This document shows, one piece after another, positions 37,973 to 46,548 of a stretch of 64,000 nt of DNA. This DNA is from Bacteroides sp. Lineage in GTDB: Bacteria; Bacteroidota; Bacteroidia; Bacteroidales; Muribaculaceae. Position numbers and translations under genes: made by a program. The notes under the pieces are model-generated. The model saw nothing but the letters and a program-made list of their open reading frames with translations. It searched no databases and was not told the DNA's origin. How positions within the stretch are numbered: position 1 is the first letter of the stretch; each line of letters opens with the position of its first letter. The DNA is taken from contig JAAVDH010000018.1 in the NCBI GenBank assembly GCA_014801865.1, positions 137,714 through 201,713 of the forward strand, written 5' to 3'.

Positions 37973-38116
37973 ATATTTTACGATAAAAATATCGCATAAA
38001 AATGTTTTTTCTTATTGTCTCAACCGTAATACGCTGTAAGTTAGGCTATGAACGTATAGATATATACGATTGTACGTGCAGTTGACTACAAGAAAGCGTG
38101 CGTGCGGGGGTGGTGC

Positions 38117-38162
38117 ATAATAACAAAGCCTGACGGCAATGTGACCATCAGGCTTTTGTTCG
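38117..38162 (-). terminator. Terminator-like hairpin downstream of rpmH
   Basis: AACAAAAGCCTGATGG...CCGTCAGGCTTTGTT. Confidence 0.65.
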
Positions 38163-38199
38163 TGCTGTCCATCAGAGGAGCAGCGTGGAAAGTAAATCT

Positions 38200-38355
38200 T
38201 TACTTAGAGGCGATGCGATCGCTTACGGTAAGATAACGACGGCCTTTTGCGCGACGACGGGCAAGAACCTTGCGGCCATCGGGAGTTGACATTCTTTCAC
38301 GGAAGCCGTGCTTGTTAACGCGCTTGCGGTTAGAGGGTTGAAATGTTCTTTTCAT
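38200..38355 (-). CDS. rpmH: 50S ribosomal protein L34
   Basis: Reverse complement reads [51 protein letters not shown]; missed by ORF track. Confidence 0.98.
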   Translation of the reverse strand: MKRTFQPSNRKRVNKHGFRERMSTPDGRKVLARRRAKGRRYLTVSDRIASK

Positions 38356-38398
38356 TGCCTTATGATTGTTTTTTGATATATTTGCACAATTCGAGGTG

Positions 38399-38429
38399 CA
38401 AAGATAGTTATTATTTGCTTATTTGGCAA
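38399..38429 (-). promoter_or_regulatory. rpmH promoter (TTG-N20-TATCTTTG)
   Basis: Minus strand TTG 38429-38427, TATCTTTG 38406-38399. Confidence 0.7.
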
Positions 38430-38442
38430 ATGTTAAAGCCTT

Positions 38443-38479
38443 AAAAATACTCCGCTACAGATGGTAACGGAGTATTTTA
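38443..38479 (-). terminator. Terminator downstream of GH92 gene
   Basis: AAAATACTCCGTTACC...GTAGCGGAGTATTTTT. Confidence 0.7.
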
Positions 38480-38510
38480 TTGAATATCAGTGATTAATCT
38501 GTTGACTGGT

Positions 38511-40688
38511 TTATTTTGCAGGGCCCATCTCAAACACTAATTCTCCACCCTTCATGATATCGTCATGGGTGATATAGCGCTTGTCGTATTCCGCTCCGTT
38601 GAGAGTCACTTTGCGGATATAGCGGTTGGTGTCTGAGTTGTTGACTGTAGAAACTATGAACTTGCCGCCGGGCACTGCTATCTCAGCCTTGTCAAAGATG
38701 GGAGAGCCGAACCAGTAGCGTCCGCTTGCGGGTTCTACTTCGTAGAAGCCGAGCGACGAGAGAATATACCATGCTGACATCTGTCCGGCATCTTCGTTAC
38801 CGGCGAGGCCGTCGGGGTTGGTGGTATACATCTCTTCAAGCACCTGTCTGATTTTGTCGGCTCCCTTTTCGGGTTGATCCATCATTGTGTAGAGATAGAG
38901 GATGTGATGACCGGGTTCGTTGCCGTGGGCATACTGGCCGATAAGGCCGGTAATGTCGGGTGAGGCGTTGTCGCCGGTGAGCTGTGAGCTTACGGTGAAG
39001 AGTGAGTCAAGCTTGGTGACGAAGGCTTCGTTGCCACCGAGGAGTTCGCTCAGTCCCTCTACATCCTGCGGTGCAAGCCACAGATACTGCCATGCATTGC
39101 CTTCGCAGTAGTCGTCCTCGCGGTGGGCGGTAGAGAAGGGATCGAAGGGTGTACGCCATGAGCCGTCGGCAAATTTGCCGCGCATGAAGCGCACGGAGGG
39201 GTCGAAATAGTTGCGGTACGACTGGCTGCGGCGGGTATATTCTTCGGCCTCGGAGTTCTTGCCGAGTGCTTTGGCGGCTTGTGCTATGGCGCCGTCAGCT
39301 ACGGCATATTCCATATCGTAGGCTATGGCTTCGTTGAATTTGTCGGCAGGGATAAAGCCGTACTGCTTACGCAGTGCACCTCCGCGTGCGGTATCGTTTG
39401 AGGTCACGATGAGAGCCTTGAAAGCACGTTCGGCGTCGACACCGGGCACCTTCTTGACGATAGCGTCGGCCACGGGAATAATGCCGGGGTTGCCCACCAT
39501 ACAGTCGGTCTCGTTGGCCCAGAGATGCCATACGGGCAGACGGCCCTGCTGGTCAAAGATGTCGAGCATGGCGTTGATTACCTCTGAATTCTTTTCGGGA
39601 TTAATGATACTCATCAGAGGCATGGCGGCACGATAGGTGTCCCAGAGCGATAGTACCGTATAGGCGGAGTGTGATGGATTGTTATGAATCTCTCCGTCGG
39701 CCCCGCGATAGTCGCCGTTGACATCGCTCAGGGTCATGGGAGCGATCATCGTATGATAGAGCGCGGTATAGAATTTCTCGCGGTCATTCTCGTTGGGAGT
39801 GCTGATGATGACGCGTGACAATTGATCGTTCCAGGTCTTGTCGGCAGCTTGACGTGTGCCCTCGAAGTCCCAGCCTGGTAATTCGGCAGCGAGGTTGGCT
39901 TTTGCACCATCGATTGATACGGGGCTGAGTGCAACTTTGAGAAGGACCTGTTCGGCTGAGTCAGTGGTGAATGATGCACGGCCGAATTGGTCATTACCCT
40001 TAAGCTCGAATGAGTCGAAGGGCTTCGAGAACTGGGCTACGAAGTATACCTTCTGGTCTTTGGCCCATCCTGTAGAATAACGATAGCCCGTAAGAGTGCT
40101 GTCATTCTCGGCGGTAATCATTACCTCGGTGGGCTTGTCCCATGCTCCGCCGTTGGCGAGGTCAAATACGATGGCGGCCGAGTCGGAGGCGGGGAAGGTA
40201 TAGCGGTGGAGACCCACACGGTTTGTGGCTGTCATTTCGGCAAGGATGTCATAGCGTGTGAGAGGCACACTGTAGTAGCCTGGCACGCTTACTTCCTGTG
40301 AGCGGGCGGCGTATGACCAGAGACCTGATGCGGGGCCCTCTTCTTCTGTGCCGCGGGCATAGGTCACGTCACCGATGACAGGCATTACGGTCACGTCAAA
40401 GAGGTCACCGATACCTGTGCCTGACAGGTGGGTGTGTGAAAAGCCGATTACCGTAGAGTCTGATTCGTGATAGCCCGAGCACCAGTCCCATGTCTGAGGT
40501 ATGCTCGTGAGGCCGAGCTGTACCATACCGTAGGGCACGTTGGCTCCTACGAATACATGGCCATGGCCGCCGCTTCCGATGTGGGTATTGACGTATTGTG
40601 TCAGGTTGGGGGTTGCTTCGTCATGGCTGTCATTTGAGCATGCCGTGAATACGAGAGGAGCAACCAGAAGAATAGCGTATGATTTCAT
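38511..40688 (-). CDS. GH92 family alpha-mannosidase-like lipoprotein
   Basis: YVNTHIGSGGHGHVFVGANVPYGMVQLG, SLWDTYRAAMPL, GNEDAGQMSAWYILSSLGFYEV; start trimmed to MKSYAILLVAPLVFTACSND. Confidence 0.93.
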   Translation of the reverse strand: MKSYAILLVAPLVFTACSNDSHDEATPNLTQYVNTHIGSGGHGHVFVGANVPYGMVQLGLTSIPQTWDWCSGYHESDSTVIGFSHTHLSGTGIGDLFDVTVMPVIGDVTYARGTEEEGPASGLWSYAARSQEVSVPGYYSVPLTRYDILAEMTATNRVGLHRYTFPASDSAAIVFDLANGGAWDKPTEVMITAENDSTLTGYRYSTGWAKDQKVYFVAQFSKPFDSFELKGNDQFGRASFTTDSAEQVLLKVALSPVSIDGAKANLAAELPGWDFEGTRQAADKTWNDQLSRVIISTPNENDREKFYTALYHTMIAPMTLSDVNGDYRGADGEIHNNPSHSAYTVLSLWDTYRAAMPLMSIINPEKNSEVINAMLDIFDQQGRLPVWHLWANETDCMVGNPGIIPVADAIVKKVPGVDAERAFKALIVTSNDTARGGALRKQYGFIPADKFNEAIAYDMEYAVADGAIAQAAKALGKNSEAEEYTRRSQSYRNYFDPSVRFMRGKFADGSWRTPFDPFSTAHREDDYCEGNAWQYLWLAPQDVEGLSELLGGNEAFVTKLDSLFTVSSQLTGDNASPDITGLIGQYAHGNEPGHHILYLYTMMDQPEKGADKIRQVLEEMYTTNPDGLAGNEDAGQMSAWYILSSLGFYEVEPASGRYWFGSPIFDKAEIAVPGGKFIVSTVNNSDTNRYIRKVTLNGAEYDKRYITHDDIMKGGELVFEMGPAK

Positions 40689-40725
40689 CTGCTTGTGATA
40701 AGTGATGGTAATTAAGTCGGGTTTT

Positions 40726-40920
40726 AGAGAGTGTTTGAATTTAAATGCTTTTAGCACAAAGAAGTTTTCGGAGGGATTTTCAAGAGTTGAAGAGGGAGCG
40801 ATGCGGGCATCGTGACCGATGATAACTCTTGAAAAGCACCCGAAAAATTCTTTGTGATGAAAGCAAAAATTTCCGAACTCTCTCATAAAAATTAATTTGG
40901 TTTAAATTCAAACACTCTCT
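40726..40920 (+). repeat. Copy A of ~195-bp hairpin element (TIR AGAGAGTGTTTGAATTTAAA)
   Basis: Perfect 20-bp terminal inverted repeats; core 40786-40819 identical to copies B and C. Confidence 0.9.
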
Positions 40921-43184
40921 TACTTCTTGTCCGAAAGGGTAAACTTCAGATTCTTGCCCTTGATGAGGTCATCGTGGCTTATGCGATATTTTTTCAATGG
41001 GCGGTCACCGAGGGACATTGACTTGATGAAGAGCTGGTCGGGGCTCTTGCGGTCGGCCTCAATGGTGATGGTGCCATGGTCTGTGTCTATCTCCACGCGG
41101 TCAAACACCGGTGAGGTGAGTGTGTAGTAGGGTTCCCCGGGACAGTCGGGATAGAGGCCCATCATGGAGAATACTGCCCAGGCTGACATTGTGCCGGTGT
41201 CGTCATTGCCTGGAATACCGTCGGGGGCGGTGGTGAAGTGCTTGTCAAGAAGCTCGCGGACGGTCTTTTGTGTGCGCCATTCCTCGCCGGGAACACGGCT
41301 GAAGAGATAGGGATAGGCAATGTCAGGTTCGTTGGCGGGGTCATACAGACCTTCGTCAAACACTTTCTGGAGTTTGTTGGTGAAAGCTTTGCGGCCACCG
41401 TTTAGTTTTATCATGCCGTCTACGTCGTGAGGAGCGAAGAAGGTGTAATTCCATGCGCTGCCTTCGTGGAAACCGGGCACAGGCTCGAAGTTTTCACCCT
41501 GACGGGGATTAAAGGGTTCGAGGAATTTGCCGTCCATTTCGATAGGGCGTAATGTACCGCTCTCCTTGGAGTAGTAGTGGCGGTAGCCTAATGAACGCTT
41601 GGTGAGTTCATCGGCCAGAGCTACATCGCCACGCTCACGTGCCAGCCATGCCAGTGCATTGTCAGCGACGTAATATTCAAGTGCGTGTGATACGGAATTA
41701 TCACCCGAATTGTCGCCTGAGTATGCTCCTAAGGGTATGTATTCATACTGGAGATAGGGGTCGATGTCGGGACGCATCGGATTCTTGGCGCCGGGTGTGG
41801 TGGCTGATTTCACCATAGCTTCATAGGCGCGGTCCATGTCGAAATTGCGTAGACCCTTACGCCATGTGTCGACAATGACGGGGAGTGCGGGATCACCTTC
41901 CATAGTGAAGGTCTCGCGGCCGAACAATTCCCATTTCGGGAGCCATCCCCACTCATCGTACATGGATATCATGGAGCGTACCATGTCGGTCTGACGCTCG
42001 GGATAGACGAGGGTCATCAACTGGTGAAGATTGCGATAGGTATCCCAGAGCGAGAATACGGTGTAGCGGTCGTGGCCCTCTTCTACCTGTCCTTCGCCGA
42101 ACGATTCCATAAGTGGGTACTGACCGTTGACGTCGTTGAGTACGTTGGGGTGTATCAGCGAGTGGTAGAGCGCGGTGTAGAACACCTTCTTCTGATCGTC
42201 TGTGCCACCGGTCACTCTTATACGGCCGAGGTCGGCATTCCACTGGTCACGGGCTGCCGAGCGCATGTCGTCAAAGGTAAGTGACATCTGTTCCTTATCA
42301 AGATTCTCACGTGCGTTGGCTGTCGAGACGAACGATACGCCCATTCTCACCTCCACCTGTTCGCCGGGAGCCAGTGAGTCGTAGGTAAACCAGTATCCTA
42401 TATCGTCGCCCGACAGTTCACGGCCATATTCGCGGTATATTTTATATGTACCGTTATCGGGGGTCCACTCGGCTTCTACGCCTGTCATTACAGGTTGCAT
42501 CTTCCAGTAGCCTGATGATGAGGGCTTCTTGGTGACGCGCATTACGAAGTAGATTGGGAATACCTTCTGAGGATTGTAGCAGAAGGTACCCAGCAGTTTT
42601 GAGCCTTCAATCTCTGTGTCGCTCACGCGGCGCACTGTGGCTCCGCTTTCATTGGTGAGGCCCTGTCCAAGATTGATGAGGATATTACCCTTACCGCCGG
42701 GGAAGGTATATCGTTCGGCCGAAGTGCGTGATGTTGAAGTCGCCTCGGTAAGTATGTCGTACTTCGTCAGGCGGTTGGTATAGTAGCCGGGTGAGGCTGT
42801 TTCATTATCGTAGTGCGAACCGTAGTTGAAGTAGTCAGGGTCAAGATCACCTGTAGTGGCGATGGTGAGGAGTGAGCCGACGTCGGGACAGCCTACTCCA
42901 CTCAGGGCCACATGGGCATAGCCCGTAAAGAACTTGTTGTGAAACTCATAGGGGGTTGACCACCAACGGGCATCCTTATCAAAGACGTTGTCTGATGAAC
43001 CCATCACATTGAAGGGGGTTACAGTCATCATGCCGTTGGGCACTCTCGCACCGGGATTGGTGGTGCCGAAGTTGGTAGTACCGATAAACGGATCTACCCA
43101 CTTCGTATAGTCGTTGTCAGTGGCGTTAATCCACTGACATACGGCTATTGCAGCTGAAATTATTATTAATCTGGAATTAGACAT
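40920..43184 (-). CDS. GH92 family glycosidase (second, tandem paralogue)
   Basis: WVDPFIGTTNFGTTNPGARVPNGM, FSLWDTYRNLHQL, GNDDTGTMSAWAVFSMMGLYPDCPG. Confidence 0.93.
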   Translation of the reverse strand: MSNSRLIIISAAIAVCQWINATDNDYTKWVDPFIGTTNFGTTNPGARVPNGMMTVTPFNVMGSSDNVFDKDARWWSTPYEFHNKFFTGYAHVALSGVGCPDVGSLLTIATTGDLDPDYFNYGSHYDNETASPGYYTNRLTKYDILTEATSTSRTSAERYTFPGGKGNILINLGQGLTNESGATVRRVSDTEIEGSKLLGTFCYNPQKVFPIYFVMRVTKKPSSSGYWKMQPVMTGVEAEWTPDNGTYKIYREYGRELSGDDIGYWFTYDSLAPGEQVEVRMGVSFVSTANARENLDKEQMSLTFDDMRSAARDQWNADLGRIRVTGGTDDQKKVFYTALYHSLIHPNVLNDVNGQYPLMESFGEGQVEEGHDRYTVFSLWDTYRNLHQLMTLVYPERQTDMVRSMISMYDEWGWLPKWELFGRETFTMEGDPALPVIVDTWRKGLRNFDMDRAYEAMVKSATTPGAKNPMRPDIDPYLQYEYIPLGAYSGDNSGDNSVSHALEYYVADNALAWLARERGDVALADELTKRSLGYRHYYSKESGTLRPIEMDGKFLEPFNPRQGENFEPVPGFHEGSAWNYTFFAPHDVDGMIKLNGGRKAFTNKLQKVFDEGLYDPANEPDIAYPYLFSRVPGEEWRTQKTVRELLDKHFTTAPDGIPGNDDTGTMSAWAVFSMMGLYPDCPGEPYYTLTSPVFDRVEIDTDHGTITIEADRKSPDQLFIKSMSLGDRPLKKYRISHDDLIKGKNLKFTLSDKK

Positions 43185-43202
43185 AAGAATGATAAGTCAT
43201 TT

Positions 43203-45170
43203 TTATTTGCGGGCACGCATGCTGTCCCAGGTGAGATAGATAATCAGGGCGGCATATACCACTACGCCGAGAGTCTGATTGAGGGTCTCTGACATAGGTG
43301 CGGTATACTCGAAGCCAAGAAAACGGGTAAGTGCGGCGAACACACCGAACAGTGCGCCACCGGCTATAAGACCTGATGAGATGAGGGTACCGCGGTCGCG
43401 ACGTGCGTCGTTGACGGCCTTATCCTTCGAGCGGGTACTTACAAACCATGCGATAGCACCACCTACGAGAAGGGGAGTGTTGAGGTGAAGAGGTATGAAC
43501 ATACCGAGGCAGAATGCCAGCGCGGGTACTCCGAGCCAGTTGAGCAGCAGAGCGAGGATAGCACCTGTCATGTAAAGTATCCAGGGAGTCTCGCCACCCA
43601 TCATGATGGGTTCGATTACCTTGGCCATGGCGTTGGCCTGAGGTGCCACCAGGGCGTCAGGACCGGCAAAACCGTATACATCGTTGAGAAGCATGATTAC
43701 AAGGCCTACGGTAGCGGCTGATACGAGTGTGCCGAGGAATTTCCAGCTCTCCTGCTTGCGGGGAGTGGAGCCGAGCCAATAGCCTATCTTGAGGTCGGTG
43801 ACGAATCCGCCGGCCATCGAGAGTGCTGTGCAGACAACACCACCGATAACCATAGAAGCTACTATGCCTGAAGTGCCGGAGATTCCAATACCTACAAAGA
43901 TGGCTGAGGCAATAATGAGTGTCATGAGTGTCATGCCGGACACGGGATTGGAGCCTACGATGGCAATGGCGTTTGCTGCCACGGTGGTGAACAGGAATGA
44001 TATCACGGCTACTACAATCCAGGCTACGAGTGCCTGCCAGAAGTTATGAAGCACACCGCACCAGAAGAAGATGAGGACGGCCACGAGGGCTACACTGATG
44101 AAGAAGATGATATGCTTCATGGAGATATCCTGCTGCCAGCGCACTGCTTTGGCGGTTTGAGCGCCGCCCTTGAATTCGTGTGCGGCAAGTCCGGCAGCCT
44201 GCACGATGATACCCCATGATTTGATGATGCCGATAATACCGGCCATTGCTATACCACCGATACCGATGAGGCGGGCGTAGTCACTGAATATGGCTGAGGG
44301 TGCCATCGCGGTAAGCTCAGGCGCACCGTATGTGCCGAGCAGGGGTATGAGTATCCACCATACGAAGGCCGAACCGGCGCAGATAATGAAGGCATATTTG
44401 AGACCGATGATATATCCGAGGCCTAAGAGTGCGGCACCGGTATTGCAGCTCACGAGTAGTTTGGTCTTGTCTATTACAGCCTGACCCCATGATGTGGCCG
44501 CAGTAGTGATAGTGTCGGCCCACACACCGAAGGTGGCTACCACATAGTCGTAGATACCGCCTATGAGAGACGCTACCACGAGGGTTTTGGCCTGACTGCT
44601 GTCCGATGAGGTGTTCTGTCCGCTGGCGAGTACCTGAGTGGTGGCTGTAGCTTCAGGGAAGGGGTATTTGCCGTGCATATCCTTCACGAAATACTTGCGG
44701 AAGGGTATGAAGAACAGTATGCCAAGCACACCGCCCAGCAGCGAGCTGAGGAATATTTCAAGGAAGCTTACGGTAATTTCAGGATATTTGGCCTGAAGAA
44801 TGTAAAGTGCGGGAAGGGTAAAGATCGCACCGGCTACAATCACACCCGAGCATGCTCCGATTGACTGTATGATGACGTTCTGTCCCAGAGGATTCTTGAT
44901 TTTCAGAGCGCCCGACAGACCCATAGCTATGATGGCGATGGGAATAGCGGCCTCGAATACTTGACCTACTTTCAGGCCCAGATATGCAGCTGCGGCACTG
45001 AACACTACGGCAAGCACCAGTCCTAATCCTACGGAATAGGGGGTGATTTCCGCATAGTCACGGGCTGGATGCATCAGCGGACGGTAATGTTCGTCAGCTC
45101 CAAGTTCGCGGAACGCATTTTCTGGCAGTTCCACCGGATCGGCATCCTGATAGATGGGATCTTCTTTCAT
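43203..45170 (-). CDS. OPT family oligopeptide transporter
   Basis: About 14 TM helices, GLVLAVVFSAAAAYLGLKVGQVFEA; start trimmed to MKEDPIYQ because the upstream extension is encoded by a repeat end. Confidence 0.92.
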   Translation of the reverse strand: MKEDPIYQDADPVELPENAFRELGADEHYRPLMHPARDYAEITPYSVGLGLVLAVVFSAAAAYLGLKVGQVFEAAIPIAIIAMGLSGALKIKNPLGQNVIIQSIGACSGVIVAGAIFTLPALYILQAKYPEITVSFLEIFLSSLLGGVLGILFFIPFRKYFVKDMHGKYPFPEATATTQVLASGQNTSSDSSQAKTLVVASLIGGIYDYVVATFGVWADTITTAATSWGQAVIDKTKLLVSCNTGAALLGLGYIIGLKYAFIICAGSAFVWWILIPLLGTYGAPELTAMAPSAIFSDYARLIGIGGIAMAGIIGIIKSWGIIVQAAGLAAHEFKGGAQTAKAVRWQQDISMKHIIFFISVALVAVLIFFWCGVLHNFWQALVAWIVVAVISFLFTTVAANAIAIVGSNPVSGMTLMTLIIASAIFVGIGISGTSGIVASMVIGGVVCTALSMAGGFVTDLKIGYWLGSTPRKQESWKFLGTLVSAATVGLVIMLLNDVYGFAGPDALVAPQANAMAKVIEPIMMGGETPWILYMTGAILALLLNWLGVPALAFCLGMFIPLHLNTPLLVGGAIAWFVSTRSKDKAVNDARRDRGTLISSGLIAGGALFGVFAALTRFLGFEYTAPMSETLNQTLGVVVYAALIIYLTWDSMRARK

Positions 45171-45204
45171 TTTGTAAGAATGGATTTTGAAGGAATGATT
45201 GGTA

Positions 45205-45223
45205 TTAAATTCAAACACTCTCT
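45205..45223. repeat. Solitary end of A/B-type hairpin element
   Basis: TTAAATTCAAACACTCTCT identical to the right terminus of copies A/B. Confidence 0.75.
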
Positions 45224-45239
45224 AAGTTTAGCCTTGAGT

Positions 45240-45581
45240 TCAACTTTGGTTGGCGCGGGAGAGTATCTCGAAGTTATCGACATAGACAGCGGTGATGGTG
45301 CGCTTTATAGCGTTGCGATCTTCCCATGTGCGGCTGCGCAACTTTCCCTCCACAAAGAGTTTTGACCCTTTGCGAATGTACTTCTCGGCTGTTTCGGCAG
45401 CCTGGTCCCACATGACTATGTTATGCCACTCCGTGCGTTCAGGAATGGTCACTCCGGCTGCCGTAGTGCGTGGACGTTCGGTAGTAGCTATCGTAAACTC
45501 AGCCACGGCACGTCCGTCGACGTAGCGTATGACGGGGTCTTTGCCCACATTGCCTACAAGTATGACTTTGTTGATTGACAT
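45240..45581 (-). CDS. ssb: Single-stranded DNA-binding protein
   Basis: MSINKVILVGNVGKDPVIRYVDG, TEWHNIVMWDQAAE. Confidence 0.95.
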   Translation of the reverse strand: MSINKVILVGNVGKDPVIRYVDGRAVAEFTIATTERPRTTAAGVTIPERTEWHNIVMWDQAAETAEKYIRKGSKLFVEGKLRSRTWEDRNAIKRTITAVYVDNFEILSRANQS

Positions 45582-45649
45582 ATAAATAGTTATAAGCCCT
45601 TAATCACTCTCCTTGCGAAAAAATTTTGAAGACTAACTTAAAAACATAC

Positions 45650-45695
45650 AAGGCATGTCGCGGAACGTATAGCCCCCGGCATGCCTTGTTGATAT
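45650..45695 (-). terminator. Terminator-like hairpin after lpxA
   Basis: ACAAGGCATG...CATGCCTTGT followed by TATGTTTTT on minus strand. Confidence 0.6.
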
Positions 45696-45733
45696 ATTGG
45701 GTGATATCAGCGTCATCGAGGTGCGTGTATCGA

Positions 45734-46510
45734 TTACACGTAGCCTCGGATGATGCCGCGCTTGGCATTGCGCACGAACAGTATTATCTCGTCACGTTCG
45801 GGGGTTGCGGGGAGTTCGGCCTCTATACGTTCTATAGCGTCAGAGTTGTTGAGCCCTGACAGGTAGAGGTAGCGGTAAATTTCCTGAATATCTCTGATGA
45901 CTTCGCCGCTGAAGCCTCGACGACGCAGACCAATGGAGTTTACTCCGGCGTAAGCGATGGGTTCGCGGGCGGCCTTGACGTATGGAGGGATATCTTTGTT
46001 TACAAGAGCTCCGCCCTGAAGCATCACGTGGGGGCCAATGTGGCAGAACTGATGTACGAGTGAACCTCCTCCGATTACTGCGAAGTTGTCCACCTGTACC
46101 TCACCGGCCAGCTGTGTGGCATTTGACATGATAACATTATCACCTACTATACAGTCGTGAGCCACGTGGCAGTAGGCCATAATAAGACAGTTGTTGCCTA
46201 CCACGGTCTTGCCCTTGGCGGCAGTACCGCGGTTGATAGTCACACACTCGCGTATTGTGGTGTTGTCGCCGATGATAGCCAGGGTATCCTCACCCTTGAA
46301 CTTGAGGTCCTGAGGTATACCGGAGATAACGGCACCGGGAAATATTGTGCAGTTCTTACCGATGCGTGCGCCTTCCATGATGGTGACGTTGCTCGCTATA
46401 CGTGTTCCCTCTCCGATCTCGACATTAGCCTCGATGGTGACAAACGGGTCTATTACCACACTGGGAGCTATCTTTGCTGCCGGATGGATATATGCAAGAG
46501 GTTGCTTCAT
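45734..46510 (-). CDS. lpxA: Acyl-ACP--UDP-N-acetylglucosamine O-acyltransferase
   Basis: Left-handed beta-helix hexapeptides; VVGNNCLIMAYCHVAHDCIVGDNVIMSN. Confidence 0.95.
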   Translation of the reverse strand: MKQPLAYIHPAAKIAPSVVIDPFVTIEANVEIGEGTRIASNVTIMEGARIGKNCTIFPGAVISGIPQDLKFKGEDTLAIIGDNTTIRECVTINRGTAAKGKTVVGNNCLIMAYCHVAHDCIVGDNVIMSNATQLAGEVQVDNFAVIGGGSLVHQFCHIGPHVMLQGGALVNKDIPPYVKAAREPIAYAGVNSIGLRRRGFSGEVIRDIQEIYRYLYLSGLNNSDAIERIEAELPATPERDEIILFVRNAKRGIIRGYV

Positions 46511-46548
46511 TATAAGACTGAGTTTACTGTGGGATGTAATGTGTGTGA

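Noticed and set aside
40726-40920. Interpretation of the hairpin element as a CRISPR or IS remnant
   Set aside because: No direct repeat/spacer periodicity and no transposase reading frame inside; the copies are dispersed palindromes.
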